A stretch of DNA of 64,000 nucleotides from Jannaschia marina (GTDB lineage Bacteria; Pseudomonadota; Alphaproteobacteria; Rhodobacterales; Rhodobacteraceae): positions 62,001 through 126,000 of the forward strand of contig NZ_JABVAX010000003.1 of assembly GCF_013404595.1 (NCBI RefSeq), read 5' to 3'. The notes under the pieces were generated by a model. The model was not told where the DNA came from and searched no databases. It saw only the letters and a program-made list of their open reading frames with translations. Every line of letters begins with the position of its first letter. The first letter of the stretch is position 1. The translations under genes and the position numbers were made by a program. Below, in pieces: positions 26,316-35,022 of the stretch.

Positions 26316-27298
26316 CACCGACGAAGACCTTCGCCACGGCCACCGCGCTGGCCGCCCTTGCCGCGGGTCCCGCGCTGGCCGACGGACACGCCCAGACCTG
26401 GGACATGCCGATGGCCTATGCGGCCTCGAACTTCCACTCCGAACAGGGCGTGATCTTCGCCGACAAGGTGCGCGAGTACACCGATGGCGCGATCGACATC
26501 ACCGTGCATCCCGGCGGCTCGCTCTTCGGCGGCGGCGACATCAAGCGCGCGATCCAGACCGGGCAGGTGCCGATCGGCGAGCGCCTGATGTCGGGTCACG
26601 CGAACGAGACGCCGCTTCTTGGGTGGGACAACCTGCCCTTCGTGGCGACGAGCTACGAGGCGAACGAGAAGCTATGGCAGGCCGCGAAGGACGTCGTGAA
26701 CGAGGAACTGGCTGCACAGCAGCTGGTGACGCTCTACACCTGCCCGTGGCCGGGGCAGGGGTTCTACTTCAACAAGGAAGTGACCTCATCGGCCGACACG
26801 CAGGGCCTCAAGTTCCGCTCCTACAACACGGCGACGGCCACCTTCGCCGAAGAGCTCGGGATGGTGCCCGTGCAGATCGAAGCGGCGGAGCTGAGCCAGG
26901 CGCTCGCGACGGGGGTGGCGGAGGCGTTCATCTCCTCCGGTTCGACCGGCTACGACCGCAAGGTGTGGGAGCATCTGAGCCACTATTACAAGGTCAACGC
27001 CTGGCTGCCGCGCAACTACGTCATGGTCAACAAGACCGTCTGGGACGGGCTTGATGCCGACACGCAGGCCGCCATCCAGCGCGCCGCCGACGAGACCGGG
27101 GCGAGCTGCCTCGCCAAGTCCGAGGAGTTGACCAACTTCTATTTCGACGGCCTCGCGGAGAACGGGATGGAGGTGACCGACGCGGGGCCGGAGTTCCTGG
27201 CGGAACTGGAAGCGATCGGGGCCACGATGACCGAAGCCTGGCTCGCCGATACCGGGGAGGCCGGGCAGGCCATCCTCGACGCCTACGCCGCCGAGTGA
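26312..27298 (+). CDS. TRAP transporter substrate-binding protein (DctP family)
   Basis: 328 aa periplasmic receptor with a signal peptide ending near ALADGHA (residue 23). The DctP fold is evident from EQGVIFADKVREYTDG near the N-terminus, PHPGG-like HPGGSLFGGG, and the FRSYNTAT segment with the ligand-carboxylate arginine (LKFRSYN). Arrangement P-Q-M follows. GGGAGAGACAG precedes the ATG. Context (amino-acid dehydrogenase upstream, racemase downstream) suggests an amino-acid or related carboxylate ligand. Confidence 0.9.
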   Translation: MTPTKTFATATALAALAAGPALADGHAQTWDMPMAYAASNFHSEQGVIFADKVREYTDGAIDITVHPGGSLFGGGDIKRAIQTGQVPIGERLMSGHANETPLLGWDNLPFVATSYEANEKLWQAAKDVVNEELAAQQLVTLYTCPWPGQGFYFNKEVTSSADTQGLKFRSYNTATATFAEELGMVPVQIEAAELSQALATGVAEAFISSGSTGYDRKVWEHLSHYYKVNAWLPRNYVMVNKTVWDGLDADTQAAIQRAADETGASCLAKSEELTNFYFDGLAENGMEVTDAGPEFLAELEAIGATMTEAWLADTGEAGQAILDAYAAE

Positions 27299-27353
27299 GG
27301 CGCGACGGGCCGGTCCCGCGCGGGCCGACCCGTCTTCCATCGGGGACATCCGA

Positions 27354-28067
27354 ATGACCGACTGGGCACCCTTCCTGGGCCTGCCGCTCTGGGCCTGGCT
27401 CTTCGGGCTGCCGAGCCTGATCGCGCTGGCCTGCTTCGCCGCCCGCGCCCGTGCGGCGCGGGTCCTCGCCCCGGTCTGGCGGGTGCTCGACGGCGTCTAC
27501 TTCGCCGCGGGCTGCGTGGCGGCGCTCTTCATGGTCACGATCCTTGGCCTGATCGTCACGCAGATGCTCGCGCGCTGGACGGGCACCTCCCTTCCGGGGA
27601 CGACCGAGTTCGCGGGCTACGCCATGGCGGCCACATCCTTCTTCGCGCTGGCCCATGCGCTGATGCGGGGGGCGCATATCCGCGTGTCGATCGTCCTGAA
27701 CGCGAACGACCGGCTTCGGCGCTGGCTCGATCCGCTCGCCGTCTTCGGCGCGGCGGTCATCGCCACCTACTTCGCGCGCTACGCGATCAAGGCCAACGGC
27801 TTCTCTGCCCTCCTCAACGACCGCACGCAGGGCCAGGACCGGATCCCCGAGTGGCTGGTCTCGCTCCTGTCGCTGCCGTCGAAGGCACCGAGGACCTGGG
27901 GCGAGACGATGGCCGCGGCGGGCGATGGCCTGACCTACACGCCGCTCTGGGTGCCCCAACTCGCCATGTCGATCGGGTCGGTCCTTCTCGCGATCGCGCT
28001 CTGGGACACGCTGACACGTCTGGCGGTGACGGGCGCGAACCCCATCGTGACGGAGGCGGTGGAATGA
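27354..28067 (+). CDS. TRAP transporter small permease (DctQ family)
   Basis: 237 aa membrane protein, longer than a minimal DctQ (about 170 aa) because of an extra N-terminal hydrophobic segment (about residues 10-30) and an elongated loop between the last helices. Four core helices are visible (about 55-75, 92-108, 125-145, 200-220). The stop overlaps dctM (ATGA). It supports the large subunit and couples with the binding protein at 26312. Confidence 0.85.
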   Translation: MTDWAPFLGLPLWAWLFGLPSLIALACFAARARAARVLAPVWRVLDGVYFAAGCVAALFMVTILGLIVTQMLARWTGTSLPGTTEFAGYAMAATSFFALAHALMRGAHIRVSIVLNANDRLRRWLDPLAVFGAAVIATYFARYAIKANGFSALLNDRTQGQDRIPEWLVSLLSLPSKAPRTWGETMAAAGDGLTYTPLWVPQLAMSIGSVLLAIALWDTLTRLAVTGANPIVTEAVE

Positions 28068-29362
28068 CCGAAGCCTACGCCACGATCGTCTTTCTCTTCG
28101 TGCTCTTCGCCCTCCTCGGCTCCTCGGTCTGGATCGGACTGGCGCTCATGGGCGTGGCCTTCGTCGGCATGGAGCTCTTTACGACGCGACCCGCGGGTGA
28201 CGCGATGATCACAGTCATCTGGGCCTCGTCGAGCAGCTGGACGCTCACGGCGCTGCCGCTCTTCATCTGGATGGGCGAGATCCTCTATCGCACGCGCCTG
28301 AGCGAAGACATGTTCCGCGGCCTCGCCCCGTGGATGCGCTTCCTGCCCGGTGGCCTGCTGCACACCAACATAGCGGGCTGCACGATCTTCGCGGCCGTCT
28401 CCGGCTCCTCGGCGGCGACGTTGACGACCGTGGGGAAGATGTCGATCCCGGAGCTGCGCAAGCGCGGGTATCCCGAATACATGATCGTGGGCACGCTTGC
28501 GGGCGCGGCGACGCTCGGCCTGATGATCCCGCCGTCGCTCACGCTGATCGTCTATGGTGTCTCGATCAACGAGAGCATCATCAAGCTCTTCATGGCGGGC
28601 ATCGTGCCGGGCCTCGTGCTGGCCGGGCTCTTCATGTCCTACATCGTCGGCTGGCACCTCCTGCGGCCGGGGCAGCGCCCGGCAGGGGAAGCCCCGATGT
28701 CCCTCTCCGAGATGCTGCGCGAGAGCCGGTTCCTCATCCCCGTCCTCTGCCTCGTCTTCGCAGTCATCGGCTCGATGTACTTCGGCTGGGCCACCGCGAC
28801 CGAAGCCGCGGCGGTGGGCGTGCTGGGCGCGCTGACGCTGGCCGCGTTCCAGCGCTCGCTCACCTCAGCCTCCTTCTTCGCGAGCCTCATGGGCGCGACC
28901 CGCACCTCGGCCATGATCGCGCTCATCCTGATGGGCGCGGCCTTCCTGTCGCTCAGCATGGGGTTCACCGGACTGCCGCGCGCGCTGGCCGCCTGGATCG
29001 ACGGCATCGGCCTGTCCCCGATCGCGCTCATCGCGGCGCTCACGGTCTTCTACATCATCCTGGGCATGTTCCTCGACGGCATCTCCTCGGTCGTCCTGAC
29101 CATGGCGATCGTGGAGCCGATGATCCGGCAGGCGGGGATCGACCCGATCTGGTTCGGCATCTTCATCGTGGTCGTGGTCGAGATGGCGCAGGTCACGCCG
29201 CCCATCGGCTTCAACCTCTTCGTGCTGCAAGGGATGACCCGGCACGAGATCGGCTACATCTCCAAGGTGGCGCTGCCGATGGTCGGGCTGATGCTCCTGA
29301 TGATCGTGCTGCTGGTGGCGTTTCCGGGCCTCGCGACCTGGCTGCCGAACAACCTGCGGTGA
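28064..29362 (+). CDS. TRAP transporter large permease (DctM family)
   Basis: 432 aa, about a dozen helices, with typical DctM signatures FAAVSGSSAAT (residues around 108-118), GTLAGAATLGLMIPPS, and VTPPIGFNLFV near the C-terminus. It catalyses sodium-driven uptake of the ligand presented by the DctP partner. Overlaps the upstream dctQ by ATGA; its stop is overlapped by the GTG start of the racemase-like gene. Confidence 0.93.
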   Translation: MTEAYATIVFLFVLFALLGSSVWIGLALMGVAFVGMELFTTRPAGDAMITVIWASSSSWTLTALPLFIWMGEILYRTRLSEDMFRGLAPWMRFLPGGLLHTNIAGCTIFAAVSGSSAATLTTVGKMSIPELRKRGYPEYMIVGTLAGAATLGLMIPPSLTLIVYGVSINESIIKLFMAGIVPGLVLAGLFMSYIVGWHLLRPGQRPAGEAPMSLSEMLRESRFLIPVLCLVFAVIGSMYFGWATATEAAAVGVLGALTLAAFQRSLTSASFFASLMGATRTSAMIALILMGAAFLSLSMGFTGLPRALAAWIDGIGLSPIALIAALTVFYIILGMFLDGISSVVLTMAIVEPMIRQAGIDPIWFGIFIVVVVEMAQVTPPIGFNLFVLQGMTRHEIGYISKVALPMVGLMLLMIVLLVAFPGLATWLPNNLR

Positions 29363-30015
29363 CGGCGCTCACGGTCCTGCAGCTGGATACGGCGTTCCCA
29401 CGCATTCCGGGGGACGTGACCTGCGCCGAGACCTACGTCGAGCCGCCCGAGATCCTGCGCGTGCCGCGCGCGACGGTAGGGCAGGTGGTCACGGATCGAC
29501 CGGAGCAGGTCGACATCGCGCCGTTCGAGCGTGCAATGGACGCAGCCAAGGGCGACGTCATCGCGACGTCCTGCGGGTTTCTCGCCCCTTGGCAGTCGCA
29601 TCTGGCCGCGCGGACTGACCGGCCTTTCACGGCCTCCGCTTTATGCGCTCTGCCCGATTTGCTACGAAGACACGCAGCCGGCGAAATCCTTGTCGTGACC
29701 TTCGACGCCGCGCGCCTGACGAATGCGCATCTGGGCGGGGCGGCCGTGGACGTGATCGGCTTGCCCGACGACGACCACCTTCGGCGCGTCATCGCGAACG
29801 ACCTGCCCGATCTTGATCAGGCACGGGCGGGGGCCGACCTCGTCGCGCTCGTCCGGGGCCGGCAGACCGCGCGCCACCGGCACATCCTCCTCGAATGCAC
29901 GAACCTGCCGCCCTACAAGGCCGCAATCCGCACGGCGACGGATCTGCCGGTCACGGACATCCTGAGCCTGATCGAAGGTCTGCGACCGGGGACGGTGACC
30001 CCGGCGTTTCTCTAG
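29359..30015 (+). CDS. Aspartate/glutamate racemase superfamily protein
   Basis: 218 aa. Two cysteines occupy the positions of the catalytic pair of the Asp/Glu/hydantoin racemase fold: C72 in TSCGF and C180 in LECTNLPPY. The start is a GTG sharing bases with the dctM stop. The 3' end overlaps the convergent SMP-30 gene by four bases. Together with the DadA-like enzyme this suggests that an imported L- or D-amino acid (or a hydantoin/arylmalonate-like analogue) is racemised and then oxidised. The exact substrate cannot be read from the sequence. Confidence 0.75.
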   Translation: MTALTVLQLDTAFPRIPGDVTCAETYVEPPEILRVPRATVGQVVTDRPEQVDIAPFERAMDAAKGDVIATSCGFLAPWQSHLAARTDRPFTASALCALPDLLRRHAAGEILVVTFDAARLTNAHLGGAAVDVIGLPDDDHLRRVIANDLPDLDQARAGADLVALVRGRQTARHRHILLECTNLPPYKAAIRTATDLPVTDILSLIEGLRPGTVTPAFL

Positions 30016-30908
30016 GGCCGCTGCACGCCGCTGACCGTCAGCGTGATGCGGTAGAGGCTCGTGGAGGCGGTGATGTAGAGTTGATGCTTCGCCCGCCCGC
30101 CGAAGCAGATGTTCGAGACGACCTCCGGCACCCGGATCTTGCCCAGAAGTCGGCCGTCGGGCGCGATGCAATGCACGCCGTCGCCGGCGGAGGTCCAGAG
30201 GTTGCCCAACTCGTCAAAGCGGAACCCGTCGGCGCAGCCCGGCGCGACGGTGTGGAACAGCGTGCCCGCGCCGAGGCCCTCGCCTTCCACGGGGTAGACG
30301 CGGATGTGCTGGGGATCGTCCGAGAACATCCGTCCCGTGTCGGCGACGTAGAGGCGGCTCTCGTCAGGGGAAAATGCGAGCCCATTGGGGCAGTTCATGT
30401 CAGAGACCATCACGCGCATCTCGCCCGTCTCCGCATCGACTCGGTAGACGACGCAGGGCAGCTCCTGTTCCGACTTGTAGCCCTCGTAGTCGGTCTTGAT
30501 CCCGTAGTGCGGATCGCTGAACCAGATCGAGCCATCGGACTTCACGATGACGTCGTTCGGAGAGTTGAGCCGCTTGCCGTCGAAACCATCGGCGATGACC
30601 GTGATCGAGCCGTCATGCTCCGTCCGCGTCACGCGCCGGGTGCCGTGCTCGCAGCTGACGAGCCGACCCTGAAGGTCGCGGGTGTGCCCATTGGAGTAGT
30701 TCGAGGGCGCGCGGTAGGTGGAGATGCCTGTCCCCTCGGTCCAGCGCAGGATGCGATTGTTCGGGATGTCCGAGAACAGGAGGCAGTCCGCGTCGCCGAA
30801 CCAGACCGGCCCCTCGACCCAGTCGAAGCCCGTGGCGAGCTGTTTGAGCGGCGCGTTGCCGAGGACATAGGTTCCGAAGGCCGGATCGACGATCTCGAAA
30901 TCTGACAT
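30012..30908 (-). CDS. SMP-30/gluconolactonase family protein
   Basis: 298 aa six-bladed propeller lactonase. Metal-ligand candidates are E32 (DWVEGPVW), an asparagine in NSPNDV around residue 117, and aspartates in ADTGRMF/ CADGFRF-type segments. It likely hydrolyses an aldonolactone such as gluconolactone to the free sugar acid in the cytosol; no signal peptide is seen. Its promoter region shares the GGTATCGTTAACAT operator with the divergent HbpS-like gene, tying it to the sugar-acid regulon. Confidence 0.85.
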   Translation of the reverse strand: MSDFEIVDPAFGTYVLGNAPLKQLATGFDWVEGPVWFGDADCLLFSDIPNNRILRWTEGTGISTYRAPSNYSNGHTRDLQGRLVSCEHGTRRVTRTEHDGSITVIADGFDGKRLNSPNDVIVKSDGSIWFSDPHYGIKTDYEGYKSEQELPCVVYRVDAETGEMRVMVSDMNCPNGLAFSPDESRLYVADTGRMFSDDPQHIRVYPVEGEGLGAGTLFHTVAPGCADGFRFDELGNLWTSAGDGVHCIAPDGRLLGKIRVPEVVSNICFGGRAKHQLYITASTSLYRITLTVSGVQRP

Positions 30909-30943
30909 GGGCGTTGTCCTCCGTGCTGCTGCCGTGCCAGATT

Positions 30944-30957
30944 GGTATCGTTAACAT
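30944..30957. promoter_or_regulatory. Sugar-acid regulon operator 1 (SMP-30 / HbpS)
   Basis: GGTATCGTTAACAT, identical to the site at 41251-41264. On the other strand it reads ATGTTAACGATACC, a GntR/IdnR-like LacI operator (GTTA-WCGW-TAAC). Placed between divergent genes, it can serve both. Confidence 0.75.
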
Positions 30958-30984
30958 ATTCAGCCGTCAAACCCCGGAGCCGCC

Positions 30985-31401
30985 ATGCCCGCGACCCAAG
31001 AGACCCGCCTCCTGACCCATGCGGGCGCAATGCAGATGCTCGCCGCCGCCATCGGCCGGGCGGAGGAGATCGGCCAGCCGCAGTGCATCGTCATCGTCGA
31101 CGCGAGCGGCGAGCTGCTGGCCGAAGTTCGGATGACCGGGGCGAAGTTCCTGAGCCGCAAGTCGGCCCGCGCGAAGGCCCTCACGGCGGCGAGCATCGGG
31201 GCGGCGACGACGAACATCCCCGAGGACGTGCGCCCGGCGATCGCCGCCGCGACCGACGGAGTGGTCACGGGTCTGCCGGGCGGGTTGCCGATCCGCATCG
31301 ACGGAGTGCTCCTGGGCGGGATCGGTGTCGGCTCCGGGACGGGCGAGCAGGACATCGCGGTCGCCGAGGCCGCGCTCAGCGCCGTCGGAGCCGAGGTCTA
31401 G
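30985..31401 (+). CDS. GlcG/HbpS family protein (DUF336)
   Basis: 138 aa, full length for the HbpS/GlcG/PduO-C family: IVIVDASGEL, the KALTA helix and the terminal GVGSGTGEQDIAVAEAAL are characteristic. Some relatives bind heme or cobalamin; others sit in glycolate or sugar-acid operons with no known activity. There is no signal peptide, so it is cytosolic here. It shares an operator with SMP-30 and converges on idnD with a four-base overlap. Confidence 0.8.
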   Translation: MPATQETRLLTHAGAMQMLAAAIGRAEEIGQPQCIVIVDASGELLAEVRMTGAKFLSRKSARAKALTAASIGAATTNIPEDVRPAIAAATDGVVTGLPGGLPIRIDGVLLGGIGVGSGTGEQDIAVAEAALSAVGAEV

Positions 31402-32435
31402 GCGAAGCTGATCTGCGCCTTCATCGCGCGGCTGCGGTCACCGGCGAGGTCGAAACCCGCCACCGCCTCGTCGATGCCGACAGTGTGCGTGATGAGCGGC
31501 TTCACGTCGATCAGGCCCTTCTGCATCAGGCTGACGCCGGTGTGGAATTCCTCGTGGAAGCGGAAGGAGCCCTTGAGCGACAGCTCCTTCGCCGTGATCG
31601 CCTGCATCGGCAGGGACATGTCGCCGCCGAGGCCGAGTTGCATGATCGTGCCGCCCGGGCGCATGGCGTGGATGCCCGCGGCAAGGGCAGGGGCCGCGCC
31701 GGAGCATTCATAGAGCACGTCGAAGGTGCCCTTGTCAGGCGTGAACTGGGCGAGGCCGTCGGTCTCGGCTCCCATGTTGATGGTCACGTCCGCGCCGACC
31801 TGCCGGGCCATTTCGAGCGTAAAATCCGAGAGGTCCGTCGCCACGATGAAATCCGCGCCCGCACGCCGCGCGCAGAGGATCGACAGGATGCCGATCGGCC
31901 CGCACCCCGTCACCAGGACGGACTTGCCCACGAGGTTGCCCGCCCGCCGCGTCGCATGCAGGCAAACGGCGAGCGGCTCGGCCATCGCCGCTTCGCCCGG
32001 CGTCAGACCTGTGGCTGGCGCGCATTGGGCGGGGTCGACATTCAGGACTTCGCGAAACGCCCCCTGGATGTGCGGGAACGGCATGGCCGATCCATAGAAG
32101 CGCATGTTGAGGCACTGGTTCTGCGCGCCCTCGAGGCAGAACTTGCAGCGGTTGCAGGGCCGGGAGGGCGAGACCGCGACCAGTTGGCCGACCTCGACGC
32201 CGGTCACGCCCTCGCCGAGCGCCGCGACGTGGCCGGCGACCTCGTGGCCGAGCACCATCGGCTCGCGCAGCTTGATCGTGCCGAAGCCGCCATTGTGGTA
32301 GTAGTGCAGGTCCGATCCGCAGATACCGCCCGCGGCCATCCGGATCTGCACCTCGCCGGCCGCCGGCGGCGCGACTTCCGCGCTCTCGACGCGCAGGTCG
32401 TGCGGGGCATGGATGACGATGGATTTGCTATGCAT
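31398..32435 (-). CDS. idnD: L-idonate 5-dehydrogenase
   Basis: 345 aa medium-chain zinc dehydrogenase oxidising L-idonate to 5-keto-D-gluconate. Catalytic zinc ligands C39 (GICGSD) and H64-E65 (GHE), and the structural zinc set C94, C97, C100 and C108 (CNRCKFC...C), are intact. A Rossmann GCGPIG motif follows near residue 180. The GICGSDLHYYHNGG segment is typical of IdnD. Divergent from gluconate 5-dehydrogenase with the operator at 32480 between them, reproducing the GntII logic of E. coli. Confidence 0.88.
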   Translation of the reverse strand: MHSKSIVIHAPHDLRVESAEVAPPAAGEVQIRMAAGGICGSDLHYYHNGGFGTIKLREPMVLGHEVAGHVAALGEGVTGVEVGQLVAVSPSRPCNRCKFCLEGAQNQCLNMRFYGSAMPFPHIQGAFREVLNVDPAQCAPATGLTPGEAAMAEPLAVCLHATRRAGNLVGKSVLVTGCGPIGILSILCARRAGADFIVATDLSDFTLEMARQVGADVTINMGAETDGLAQFTPDKGTFDVLYECSGAAPALAAGIHAMRPGGTIMQLGLGGDMSLPMQAITAKELSLKGSFRFHEEFHTGVSLMQKGLIDVKPLITHTVGIDEAVAGFDLAGDRSRAMKAQISFA

Positions 32436-32479
32436 GGGGCCGGACCTGCGAAGTTGGGGCGAGCGGTTGACTCGGAGTT

Positions 32480-32491
32480 GTTAACGATAAC
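32480..32491. promoter_or_regulatory. Sugar-acid regulon operator 2 (idnD / idnO)
   Basis: GTTAACGATAAC followed by AT: a near-perfect LacI-type dyad between divergent idnD and idnO, 44 nt from the idnD start and 42 nt from the idnO start. Confidence 0.78.
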
Positions 32492-32533
32492 ATAAACGGC
32501 CCAACCACAGCTGTCGAGACCAAGGACTTTGCC

Positions 32534-33301
32534 ATGAGCCTCTCTCTTTTCGATCTGACCGGCAAACGCGCGCTCGTCACCGGGTCGTCCCAGGGCATCG
32601 GGTTCGCGCTGGCGCGCGGGCTGGCGGCCGCCGGGGCCTCCGTCGTGCTGAACGGGCGGGACGCGGCGAAGCTCGAGGCGGCGGCGGACACCCTGCGCGG
32701 CGAGGGGGCGACGGTCGAGACGCTCGCCTTCGACGCGACCGACCACGACGCCGTCCGCGCCGCCGTCGACGGCTTCGAGGCCGGGACCGGGGCGATCGAC
32801 ATCCTCGTGAACAACGCCGGGATGCAGCACCGCACGCCGTTGGAGGATTTTCCGGCCGATGCCTTCGAGCGTCTCCTGCAGACCAACATCGCCAGCGTCT
32901 TCCACGTCGGACAGGCCGTCGCGCGTCACATGATCGGGCGTGGGGCCGGGAAGATCGTGAACATCTGTTCCGTCCAGACCGCGCTCGCGCGGCCCGGCAT
33001 CGCGCCCTACACCGCCACCAAGGGGGCCGTCGCCAACCTCACCAAGGGGATGGCGACCGACTGGGCCAAGCACGGATTGCAGTGCAACGGCCTCGCCCCC
33101 GGATACTTCGAGACGCCGCTCAACCAGGCGCTGGTCGACGACCCGAAGTTCACGGAATGGCTATCGAACCGCACGCCTGCGGGGCGCTGGGGCAAGGTCG
33201 AGGAGCTGGTCGGGACCTGTATCTTCCTGTCGTCGGAGGCGTCGAGTTTCGTCAACGGCACGACGGTGTTCGTGGACGGCGGGATCACGGCATCGCTGTG
33301 A
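32534..33301 (+). CDS. idnO: Gluconate 5-dehydrogenase (SDR)
   Basis: Reduces 5-keto-D-gluconate to D-gluconate. 255 aa SDR with TGSSQGIG near residues 16-23, NNAG, and the triad S146, Y159, K163 (YTATK). The closing FVDGGITASL is typical of the Ga5DH group, and neighbours (idnD, gluconokinase) support the name over generic SDR. Its stop overlaps the GTG start of gluconokinase. Confidence 0.85.
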   Translation: MSLSLFDLTGKRALVTGSSQGIGFALARGLAAAGASVVLNGRDAAKLEAAADTLRGEGATVETLAFDATDHDAVRAAVDGFEAGTGAIDILVNNAGMQHRTPLEDFPADAFERLLQTNIASVFHVGQAVARHMIGRGAGKIVNICSVQTALARPGIAPYTATKGAVANLTKGMATDWAKHGLQCNGLAPGYFETPLNQALVDDPKFTEWLSNRTPAGRWGKVEELVGTCIFLSSEASSFVNGTTVFVDGGITASL

Positions 33302-33801
33302 GGGATCGTATCGTCGTCATGGGGGTCTCGGGCTGCGGCAAGAGCACCGTGGCCGAGGGCGTGGCAGCGGCTTTGGGCGGCACCTACGTCGACGGCGACG
33401 ACCTGCATCCGCAGTCGAACATCGAGAAGATGTCGCGGGGCGAGCCGCTCACCGACGCGGATCGCTGGCCGTGGCTGCAGCAGGTGGGCGAGACGCTCGG
33501 GCAGGGGGTGCCGCCGCGCGTCATCGCCTGCTCGGCGCTCAAGCGCGCCTACCGTGAGCGGATCGCAGCCGCGGCGGGGACGGACGTGTTCTTCCTCCAT
33601 CTTCACGGCAGCTATGCCGTTCTTTCGGAGCGGATGAAGAACCGGGAAGGGCACTTCATGCCGACGAAGCTGCTCGACAGTCAGCTCGCCACGCTCGAGA
33701 TGCCGGCCCCGGATGAGCCGGTCGTCACGATCGACATCGACAAGACCCCCGAGGCGCTCGTCGCCGAGGCGGTCGCCGCCCTGAAGGAGACACGGACATG
33801 A
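33298..33801 (+). CDS. gntK: Gluconokinase
   Basis: 167 aa, the usual size of GntK/IdnK. P-loop GVSGCGKST spans residues 9-17; DGDDLHP and the CSALKR motif complete the family signature. Phosphorylates D-gluconate to 6-phosphogluconate, entry to Entner-Doudoroff or pentose phosphate metabolism. The GTG start shares bases with the idnO stop and its own stop overlaps the next gene by ATGA, giving tight translational coupling. Confidence 0.93.
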   Translation: MRDRIVVMGVSGCGKSTVAEGVAAALGGTYVDGDDLHPQSNIEKMSRGEPLTDADRWPWLQQVGETLGQGVPPRVIACSALKRAYRERIAAAAGTDVFFLHLHGSYAVLSERMKNREGHFMPTKLLDSQLATLEMPAPDEPVVTIDIDKTPEALVAEAVAALKETRT

Positions 33802-34682
33802 CCCTCAAGATCGCCCTCATCGGGGCCGGCGCCATGGGCGGCGCCATCGGAGCGCGCCTCGTGGAGACCGGACAGAGCCTCGCCGTCTTCGACCTGAACG
33901 CGCAGGCCGTGCAGGCGCTTGTCGACAAGGGCGCGACGGCCGCGACCTCGGCGGCGGATGCGGCGTCGACGGTCGACTATGTCATCACCTCGCTCAATGG
34001 CCCGCATATCGTCGAGGCCGCGGTCTTCGGCGCGGATGGCGTGGCCGCGGGCGCGAAGCCCGGCACGCTCGTCATCGACATGTCCTCGATCGACCCCGAC
34101 GCAACGAAGGATCTTGCCGCGAAAGCCAGCGAGACGGGCCTGCGCTGGGTCGACAGCCCGCTGTCGGGCGGCGCGCCCAAGGCGCTCATCGGAGAGTTGA
34201 CGCTCATGGCCGGGGGCGACGCGCAGGACGTGGCGGACGCCCATGAGGTGCTGCGGCATGTCGCCACCAACTATACCCACATGGGCCCGGTCGGCGCGGG
34301 GCAGACGACGAAACTCATCAACCAGGTGCTGTGCGGGCTGAACTTCCTGGCCGTGGCCGAGGCCACGAAGCTCGCGCAGGACGCGGGCGTCGATGCCGCG
34401 AAGATCCCGCAGGCGCTGAAGGGCGGGCGGGCCGACAGCTCGATCCTGCAGGAATACATGCCCCGCTACGTGGAGCGCGACTACCGTCGGACGGGCCGGA
34501 TCGACAACATGGTCAAGGACCTGAACGGCGCGCAGGATCTCGCGCGCCGCACGCACACCCCCATGCCGATGACCGCGCTGTGCGCCGAGGTGCACCGCCT
34601 GATGACGGCGGCGGGCCTTGGCGGTGAGGATCAGGCGGCGCTGATGGAATTCTTCAATGGCCCCGAGGAGCTTGCGCCATGA
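33798..34682 (+). CDS. 2-hydroxy-3-oxopropionate reductase-like (GarR/beta-hydroxyacid dehydrogenase)
   Basis: 294 aa beta-hydroxyacid dehydrogenase: NAD(P)-binding GAGAMG near residue 8, substrate motif DSPLSGGAPKA near 117, and catalytic K172 (GQTTKLINQ). Candidates are tartronate semialdehyde reductase, 3-hydroxyisobutyrate dehydrogenase, or 4-phosphoerythronate-type enzymes; position in a gluconate operon favours a C3-C6 sugar-acid substrate. Overlaps both neighbours by four bases. Confidence 0.78.
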   Translation: MTLKIALIGAGAMGGAIGARLVETGQSLAVFDLNAQAVQALVDKGATAATSAADAASTVDYVITSLNGPHIVEAAVFGADGVAAGAKPGTLVIDMSSIDPDATKDLAAKASETGLRWVDSPLSGGAPKALIGELTLMAGGDAQDVADAHEVLRHVATNYTHMGPVGAGQTTKLINQVLCGLNFLAVAEATKLAQDAGVDAAKIPQALKGGRADSSILQEYMPRYVERDYRRTGRIDNMVKDLNGAQDLARRTHTPMPMTALCAEVHRLMTAAGLGGEDQAALMEFFNGPEELAP

Positions 34683-35011
34683 TCACCCGCTACGCGCTGT
34701 TCGAAGGCACCGTGACCGAAGGCCAGGAGGCCGCCTTCCGCGCGGCCGTCCTTGAAGAGCTGTTGCCGAAGTGGAAAGCCTTTCCGGGCGCTTTGGCCGT
34801 TCGCGTGACCTTCGGGGACGCCCGCGATCCCGGCGCGCCGGAGTTTCCGCTCATCCTTGCCGTCGACTATCCCGATATAGCGGCGGTCGAGGCCGCGCTC
34901 GCCAGCCCCGCGCGCACCGAAGGCAAGGCCGCGACCGAGGCGCTGCTGCCGCGGTTTTTCGAGGGGCGCATCCATCACCACGTCACGACGGCGCACGCCT
35001 TCCCGCTCTGA
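34679..35011 (+). CDS. EthD/Dabb-like small protein
   Basis: 110 aa, probably a dimeric alpha-beta barrel (EthD-like): an N-terminal beta strand, a central FRAAVLEELLPKW helix and a C-terminal FEGRIHHHV strand with a histidine cluster. Some relatives are mutarotases or stress proteins. Last gene of the idnO operon, ATGA-coupled to the reductase and only 11 nt from the convergent cytochrome gene. Role unknown; a sugar-acid epimerase/mutarotase-type helper is a guess. Confidence 0.6.
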   Translation: MITRYALFEGTVTEGQEAAFRAAVLEELLPKWKAFPGALAVRVTFGDARDPGAPEFPLILAVDYPDIAAVEAALASPARTEGKAATEALLPRFFEGRIHHHVTTAHAFPL

Positions 35012-35022
35012 CGGCGCGACCG

